Shown: in pieces, positions 10,701 through 19,700 of the stretch
Layout of the letters: every line of letters starts with the position of its first letter
How positions within the stretch are numbered: position 1 is the stretch's first letter
Origin: Paractinoplanes lichenicola
GTDB taxonomy: Bacteria; Actinomycetota; Actinomycetes; Mycobacteriales; Micromonosporaceae
NCBI RefSeq assembly: GCF_016785085.1
Contig: NZ_JAENHO010000001.1
Span: forward strand, 620,001-684,000
Reading direction: 5' to 3'
Length of the DNA stretch: 64,000 nucleotides
The notes under the pieces: generated by a model
Database searches by the model: none
What the model saw: the letters and a program-made list of their open reading frames with translations, nothing else
What the model was told of the DNA's origin: nothing
Program-made: the position numbers and the translations under genes

Positions 10701-13700
10701 CGGACGGGAAACGGTCATCCCCGCGCACGACGCGCCCAACCGGGGTTACGTCACGCCGTCCGACAGCGAGACCGAATACTTCGACAAGCAACGCCGGTAC
10801 GTCACCACGAAGCGGAACCTGGACTTCGCGACCAGCAGCCGCACCCGTACGTTGGGGGTGGGCCGGGAGAAGCCGTTCGCGCCGCGCGCCGCCCAGCGCG
10901 TGCTCACCGACGCCGAGCGGGCCGACCTGGCCGCGGCATGGAAAACGCGCAACTCCGCGCAAGCCACCGCACTGTTCAAGCACCATGCGGCGCGCGGGGT
11001 GAGCAACCAGGAGATGTCGGAGGCGTCCGGGGCCAGCGCGGGGCACGTGGGGCGGCTGGTCAACGACAAGGACGGTCACGAGAAGCGCGACGGGCGCGAG
11101 AAAGTGCATCGCCGGGTGCAATCGCGCAGTGGGCGGTCCGAGGCGGGTTCGTCGACGAGCAAGTTCACCAAGCGGCCCGACCTCGACAAGGCCGGCGAAA
11201 AGGCGATCCGCGACGCCATGGACGGCACGAAGTTCAAGAGCGCGTGGAAAGAAATCGAGAAGCAGCTGCTTTTCAAGGGCACGTTGCGGGCCGGGCAGCT
11301 GCCGGAAACGCTCAACCAGGAGCTCGCCGGGCTGCGGCATCGGCACAACATGCAGAGCATCGCGGATTACCTGCATATCCCGCGCAAGAGCCTGCAACAA
11401 CACCTGGACAAGCGGTACGGGTCGGTCAACGAGGCCGCTACGAAAACGGCGGCGACAACGAGGCAGCCGAGCCCGATCGACGAGGAGATGCCGGACGCGC
11501 CGCCGTTCTCCTCGCCCGCCTTTGGCTACAGCGACGGGCCGCCGTCCTCCTCGCCCGCGTTTGGCTACAGCGACGCACCGCCGTCCCGGATGCCTGGGGT
11601 CAATTACAGCGACATTCCCCGTACGACCGGGCCGGCTCGCATGGACGGCGTCAGCTACAGCGACATTCCCCGTACGGTCGCGACGAGCAGCAACGCGCCG
11701 ATTCGGTACACCGCGCAGCCGGTGACGGCCATGCCGGATGCGCCAGCCAACGCTCGGCCCATTTACGTCGACGAGGACGGCGACACGATCTTCGAGAACG
11801 ACCGGGGTACGCAGTTCTATCTGAACCGTAATACCGGTCGCTGGCAGTATTTCGACGACGGCGACAACGAGTGGCACGACTATCGGCCCGACGACCCGTA
11901 CGGGAAAGGAAAGAACACCCGCTGGGCGGCGACCGATGTCACCGGCACGCACGACACCGCGCCGCCGATCACCGAGGTGCCTGCCGGGCTGGCGATGCTC
12001 GACCCCGACCAGAACGAGAACTGGCAGGCCGCGCGCAACTATCGGCCGCGGCCGGACGAATATCTCGTGTTCGCGCACGGCACTCCGGACGGCGTCGTCT
12101 TCCAGAACAAGCTCGTCACGCCCGAGCAATTGGCCGAGCGGATCACCGCCGATCCGCGCTCGCACGGCAAGCAGATCGTGCTGATCAGCTGTGACACGGC
12201 GGCGAGCGATTACGACGTACGGCTGGCCCAACAGCCCGGGATCACCGCGGTCACCGCGCCGACGCAGACGGCCTGGGTGACGCCGAACGGGCGGGTTCTC
12301 AGCGCGTCACCCGACCTGCGGCAACCCGGGAATTGGCGGCACACGAGCGGCCACCCGCCTGTTTCGCACATGCTGCCCGGTCAGGACCTGCCCGCCGAGA
12401 AGGAAGGTGCGGTCGCTTTCGGCAAGACCAAGAAGGACCTGCTGGCCGAGGTCGACGGCATCGCCAAGAGCTTCACCAAGTCGTACGGGGGTGGGCAGTT
12501 CGGCCGGGCGGTCGACGAGTTCCGGCTGCGGTTCGCGCGCGACAAACGCGCAGAACGCGCCGCGCAAACGCTCAGTCACCTCAGCTTCAAACTGCACGAC
12601 ACGTTCCGCGCGTTGCGCGATGCCAGCCCGAATCGGGAGGCCCTGCCCAAGGACCTCGAGGTGCAGGGCATGCTCGTCAACGACCGTCTGGTGTTCGCGA
12701 CGAACTTCAACGCGACGGTCGACCTGCTCAATGGTGCTCGTATTCCGTCCGGCGACGGCCCGCCGCTGCAACGGCTGCTCAGCATCGAGCAGAGTGACGC
12801 ACGCCGCCGTGCTCACCTCACGACGCAGGACGCAGACGAATACGTGGGGCGGATGCGGCGCAGCGGGGAGAAGCTCGACGCCGCGTTCGACGGCGCACGC
12901 GACAGCGCCACTGCGCGGGCGATGCGCGCCAATGAGCGTTTGCGCATCGTCGACGCCGCGCCGAGCACCGCGGAGGGCAGGCAGCAGCTGCGCGATCTGC
13001 TGACCAATCCCGCGCATCGGGGCACGACCATCGTGCTGCGGCACGCGGACAGCGGCGCGGATTCGGTGCACGCCGAACAGAAGTTGATGCTCGCCGTGCA
13101 CAGCGCGGGGCTCGATCCGGATGACATCCGCGGCACACATGTGGTGATGGGCAAATACCGCCCGTGCCTGGGTTGCTGGGCGGCGCTGAACGCGTACCGG
13201 TCCGAGGGTTTCCCGGTCAACTTCAACGACAACTACGGGAATTACTACACCGAATCCTTACGGTCGTTGGTCTCCTTCATGCCGCACCTGGCCGGCTCGG
13301 TCGCCGCGCAATTGCGGAGCGCCGCGAACCAATTGATGAGTGTGTCGGCGTTGTCGCGGCAGGCGCCACCCGCGGACGCGTATCAGAACAACGGCCCGGA
13401 GAAGGTCATCCCGGTGCACGATGCGCCGAACCGGGGGTACGTCACGCCCTCGGACTCGGAGACCGAATGGGTCGAGAAGCGTCGTGCGTATGTGACCACG
13501 AAACGCAACCTCGACCTGGCCACCGGCAGTCGCGTTCGTACGCTCGGGGTCGGTTCCGACAAGCCGTTCGCGCCGCGGGCGGCCCAGCGGGTGCTGACCG
13601 AGGGCGAGCGGGGTGACCTGGCGGCCGCGTGGAAGATGCGCGACACCGCGCGGGCGACGGCGCTTTTCAAGCATCATGCGGCGCGCGGGGTGAGCAATCA

Positions 13701-16700
13701 GGAGATGTCCGAGGCGTCCGGGGCCAGCGCCGGGCACGTGGGGCGGCTCGTCAACGACAAGGACGGCCACGAGAAGCGCGACGGGCGCGAGAAAGTGCAT
13801 CGCCGGGTGCAATCGCGCAGTGGGCGGTCCGAGGCGGGGTCGACGACGAGCAAGTTCACCAAACGGCCTGACCTCGACACGGACGGCCAGGAAGCACTGC
13901 GCGACGCGATGCGCGGTAGCGACTTCTACAGCGATTGGAAGAAGCTCGAAAAGGGCGCGAAGGGCAACCTCCAGGCCCGGCACATTCCGTCGGACCTGAA
14001 TCGGGCGCTCAATCAGGCGCGGCAGCGATACAACATTCAGAGCATCGCGGACTACGTGCATGTGGCGCGCAAGAGCCTGCAGCAGCATTTGGACAAGAAG
14101 TACGGCTCGGTCAACGAGGCGGCCGTGAAGCGCGAGCCGAGCCCCATCGACGAGGAAATGCCCGACGCGCCACCCACCGACTCTCGCTGGGCTGATCCTC
14201 GCGAGGCCGAATTTCGCTGGGCCGATCCTCGCGAAGCCGAGTCTCGCTGGGCCGAGTCTCGCTGGGCCGAGTCGAGCCGGGCCGAGTCGAGTCGGGCCGA
14301 GTCGAGCCGGATGGCGGCAAATCGCTTCCCGAACGTCAACTACAGCACCGCGCCTATCCGCTACACCGCTCAGCCCGTCACGACTCAGGCGCCGCCGGCC
14401 AACGCGCATCCTCTTTACACCGACGAGCACGGCAACACGATTTACGTGAACGACCGGGGCACGCAGTTCTATCTGAACCGTACGACGGGCCGGTGGCAGT
14501 ATTACGACGAGTCGGATCAGCAGTGGCACGACTATCGGCCCGGCGACCCGTACGGCAAGGGCAAGGGCACGCACTGGGCGGCCACCGATGTTCACGGCAC
14601 GCACGAAACGCCACCCCCGCCCGTACGGGTGCCTGCCGGTCTGGCCCTGCTCGACGACTCCGAGACCGCGAACTGGCAGATCGCCCGCGACCACCAGCCC
14701 CGCCCCGGCGAGTTCCTCGTGTTCGCGCACGGCACGCCCGACGGCATCGTCTTCCAGAACAAAATCGTCACACCCGAGCAGTTGGCCGCGCGCATCAACG
14801 AGGATCCACGCTCACACGGCCGGCGGATTGTGCTCGTTTCGTGCGACACGGCCGCCAACGACTACGACGTGCGGCTCGCCCAGCAGCCCGGCATCGCCTC
14901 GGTCACCGCCCCCACGCTGACCGCCTGGACCACGCCGTCCGGCCGCATCCTCTCGGCCTCCCCCAACCTGCAGCAGGCCGGCAGCTGGCGGCACACGAGC
15001 GGTCATCCGCCGGTCTCGCGCACTCTGCCCGACTACGAGCTGCCCACCTCAGCGCACATCTTCGCGCAATCGGACCCGGCCGCGGACAATGCCGTCGCGT
15101 TCGGGCCGGGCACACGCACCATGAACGACGTCTTGTTCGACGCCAAGGTGCGCTATGTCGACGAAGCGCGCATCTTCGAGCAACGGCTGGGCAACTATCT
15201 GGCCGATCGCGCGGACCTGAACGCCGAAGTGGGCAAGGTGCTCGACAAGGCCTGGCAGGAGTTGCCCCGGCGGTTCAGGCCGCTGGTCGGCGAGCGCGAC
15301 CCGCACCTGATCGGCTCGGTCGGCGGTGATCATGCGTACGCGCGGAACTTGGAGGTTGTTCGCGAGGGCACGCTGCGCGAACGGATGACGCTGCTGTGGT
15401 CGATCGCGCGCAACGAGGCCCTCGCGGACAAGCTCGGCCCGATCGACCGGCACCCGACGATCGCCGCCGAGCGCGACTTCCGCCGCCAGTATCCGGCCGA
15501 CAGGGACGGCATCGAGGATCACATTCGGACAGATCAAACCCCCGCTTCCGTACGTCCCCCGCTCAGCTCGCGCGAGCTCGCACATGCCGTGGACGACCAG
15601 GGCCGGCTCCGGTGGCGGGCCGCCGACAAGCAGATGCACGTCGCGCTCACGGCGCCCCTGCACCACGACGCGGAACAAACCGGCGGTCTGGTACGCACCG
15701 GAACGTCCGGTTCGACCTACCTCGTGCTCTCCCTGGCCGACCGCATGCGTACGCAGTGGGGCCTGGACGTTGATCTCCCGGCCCTGCAACTCGCCTTGAT
15801 CGCCTACCTGGTGCCGAACGAGGTGCACAGCGTCCACGAGGTGATGGCGGCCGGCCAGCTGGTCGACCCGTCGCTCACCTACGACGACAGCTGGACGCGC
15901 TACCGCTCACTCCCGGGCCTGACCGAGGACGAACTACGCACAAACGTGGCCGTCGAGGGCCAGTTCCCGGACGAACGCGCATACGAGGAGCTGCTCGCCC
16001 AGCCGAACCGCCCGCAAACCACGTGGTCCGAGCTGCTGGCCAAGCTGGACTCCTTGGACGACTTCTTCAACGACGTCGAGGACGCCCAGCCCGACTCCGA
16101 CGAGCCCACCCACGCCTCACATATCGTGTCCGATCCCGGCGCCATTGATGGCGGCGCAGACACGCTGCACAGCATGGGCGATCTGGGCGGATTCGATCGT
16201 GCCGCGGACACGCAGCACAGCATGGGTGATCACGGTGGCTTAGTCACTGCCGCAGACTCGCAGCACAGCATGGGCGATCACGGTGGCTTAGTCACTGCCG
16301 CAGACTCGCAGCACAGGTCGGATGATCTCGGCGGTCTGGATGGCTCAGCCGACGTTCCGACCACCGATGCCGATCTAGCGACCAGGCTCGACGAACTCGA
16401 CAGCTTCTTCGACGACACGCCGACGACGATGGCCGACCTGGTCGCGAAGCTGGACAGCCTGGACGACTTCTTCTTCGGCGAGGAGGACGCGGCCGAGACC
16501 GCCCTGAAGACCCAGGCGGAGATCGACGCTGAGTTCGCCGCGCAACTGAACGACGTGACCACGGCGAACGATTCGCTCACCAACGCGCTCCCTGCGACGC
16601 CACCGGCTCGGCAACACCCGATCGCCCTGTTCGCCGCGCTCGGCCGCACCGAGGACGCCATGGACCAAGCCGCGGACAACGTCTCCGCGGCCCGCGACTT

Positions 16701-19700
16701 GGTCATCGCGGCCGAGCGACGCCACGAGGACACCGGCGGCCGCGTCGACCCGCGTCTGCGCGCGGAAGCGGTCGCCCAGCTCAACGCCGCCCTGACCAAC
16801 CAACGAGCGGCTCGCAACACCAACACGACAACCCTGAACGCCCTGCACACCGCCTTCGGCGAGCCACTCCCCCCGCCTCGACCCGCGCAGGGACGAGGCC
16901 TCGGCGCCCCGACCGTCACCCAGCCACAGCGCAACGCCGCTCAGCCCACGCCCACAACCGCGCAACCCACGCCCACAACCGCGCAACCCACGCTCACAGA
17001 CGCGCAGTCTGACATCACAAGCGCGCAACCCGAGCACCCGACGCCCATCATCGCGCAGTCCACACTTGCAGACGCGCAGTCCGGCTCCGAGAGCGCGCAA
17101 CATACGCTCACAAACGCGCAGTCTGAGTCTGCGGCTTTGTCACCTACGTCCACGAACACGCAGCCCACGTCGGCAAGCGCGCAACCTGAGTCCGCCAACG
17201 GGCAACTAGCGGACACCGACGCTCGGGCTGAGTTGGCGGGCGTGCAGCATGCGACGACAAGCGCGCAATCTGGGTCCGCAAGTGTGCAACCTGTGGACAC
17301 GGACGTGCGGGCTGGGGCGACTGGCGCGCAACCCGCGTCCTCAGATGTGCGAACTGGGTTCGACGGCGGGCGAGGGGCGCGGACGGCGGTGAGCGGGCCT
17401 CGGCGGGGGGCCGGTCCGAGGCGAGCGGCTGGTCCGGGGCGGGCGGATAGTTCGTGGCGGGGACTTGACGTGCTGGCGACCGTTGCCGAGGACGTTGAGG
17501 CGGAGAGTGCGGCTGAGGCTGAGCCCGTCAAAACGCCGGCCAGTGTGCGGCGGGATCTGCCGGGCTACCTGCGGGAGAGCCGAAGCCTGGGCCTGGCCAA
17601 GCAGCTAGGGCGCACCGAGAACGTAGACCTGCGAACCCCGCTCGGCGAGGCCGGCGTTGACAACACCACGGTGGAGCGGATTCAGCGGCTGGCCGAGGGT
17701 GGGGTGGCGCCGTTCCTCGGGGAGGGGCGGCCGTTTGCGGTGACCGTCGGTAACAGGCCGGCCGAGCTCGTCGTGCGGGCGGTCTTTGACTGGTATGGCA
17801 TGACTGTGGGCGACAAAGCGGCCAAGCCCAACAAGGCCGAAACCAAAACCACGGCCAAGGACAGCCGTACGGCCACGGTCAAGCATGACGGGCAGGTGGA
17901 GGGGCGGGTGGCCTTCGCGGCGCTGCCGCCCCTGGTGGCTGACATCGCGGGGCAGGTGCCGGCGGGTGCGACCGAGACCAGGACGGCGGCGCACGAGAAC
18001 GAGTTCACGCAGAAGAGCACGGTCGACGTCGACAACGGGCTCGACACCAAGGTGCCGGTGCGGTTCGTGTTGACGTTGCGGGATGCGCGGGGGCAGATCG
18101 GGCAGCGGGTGGCCCAGGCCGATGCGACCGTGCGCGTGCCCAAGGGGCTGACCGAGCCGGTCGGGCCCGCGGCGCCGGTCACGACGTTGCCGGCGCTGTT
18201 CGGGGTGGAGAGCGCGACCGGGCGGCCGGCGGGGCACCGGGACTTCTTCGAGCAGGTCGCCGCCCTGTTGCCGGGTGAGGTGACGGCGGTCGGAGCGCCG
18301 GGGCGGGAGACGCTCAAGCAGTTCCTCGACGACGCGACGATCGCGGCCAAGCTGCCCACGATGGTGGCGGCCGACGGCGACGCGCATCCGGAGGCGGGCT
18401 GGGTCACGTCCGATCCGTTGCTGCACGCGCCGCGGCACGGGCGCAATCGGCTGCACAAGGCGCGCGACGGGGTGGTGCAGATGCGGCTGGTGCCCCGTTA
18501 CGCGCGGGTGACCGACTCCGTGGCCGAGGCAACGCACACCGACACGCAGACCCGCTCGGGCGAGGACAAAAACACCAACACCGCCGCCCGTACGGTCGGG
18601 TTGACGGGCGGCGTGGGGGCGGGCACCGAGGCGGGCGCGGTCCGGTTCGCGGTCGGGCCGCGCGTGGGGTTCAGCCGCACGGTCGAGCACGGTCAGGAAC
18701 ACACGGTGGCCACCTCGTCGACGGAGACGAGCACGGTCACCGGGCCCGCCGGGCGCTATCAGGTGGTCTACGACCTCGAAGTGCGCACGATCGGCCAACC
18801 GGCGACCCGGCTCAACGGCACGGTCGAGGGCTTCCAGTGGGCCCGGCAGGACCGGATCGACCGTACGGGGATGTCCACCGAGACCCGGAACTGGCGCGGC
18901 AACCACGGCCCCGACCGCAAGCTGTTCGCCCCGGCGCACGTCGAGCAGGGCAGGTCGTTCGGCGGGACGATCGTCGACGACTTCACCACCGGCGACCGGC
19001 TGTACGAGGCGGTGTCGCGGGCGCTGCGCACGGTGCCGGGCCGCCACGATTACCACGTGTTGTCCAACGCCTTCGTGGGCCAGTTCGACGATCCGGCCCT
19101 CACCGACGGGCTGACCGCGGGCGTGCAGGCCGTGATCGCGCGGGACACCAAGGCCCGTAACGCGCTCTCCGACCGGCAGCTGGCCATGCTGCTCGACCGC
19201 ATCGTCGGGCCGGGCCTGGAGGTGCCGCTGGTCAAGAACGGTCACCTGCACGACTACCACACGGTGGTCAAGGTGACCGGCGAGGTCGGCGCGCTGTCCG
19301 ACGGCGGCGTGGTGACCAGCGGCGCGTTCGGCACCGGGAGCAAACTCAAGACCAAGACGGGCACCCAGGCCGGCCGCAGCCGTACGGACAAGGCCGAGGT
19401 GAGCGTCGAGGGCCGGCTCTACGGCGCGCTCAGCAGCCTGTTCGGCACCCTCACGTTCGGGCCGAAGATCACCCGCACCGGTACGGAGGCGCACACGCTC
19501 GGCGTCACGCAGAGCGGCTCGCACACCCACGACCACGGCGGCACGCTCGACGAGGACGGCTCGATCGCCGATCAGCGGATGGTCGAGTTCCTGGCCCCGC
19601 TCACGCTGAGTACCACGAGCACGTCGTACCGCAGGCTGAACACGAGCGGACGGCGGCTCACGCTGGGCCGCCCGGGCCGCGACGTTCCCCGTACGGTCGA

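Noticed and set aside
8263..12231. A 1,322-codon open frame antisense to the giant gene
   Set aside because: Low-complexity basic translation with no motif; the plus frame carries the AKR and deaminase signatures across the same bases.
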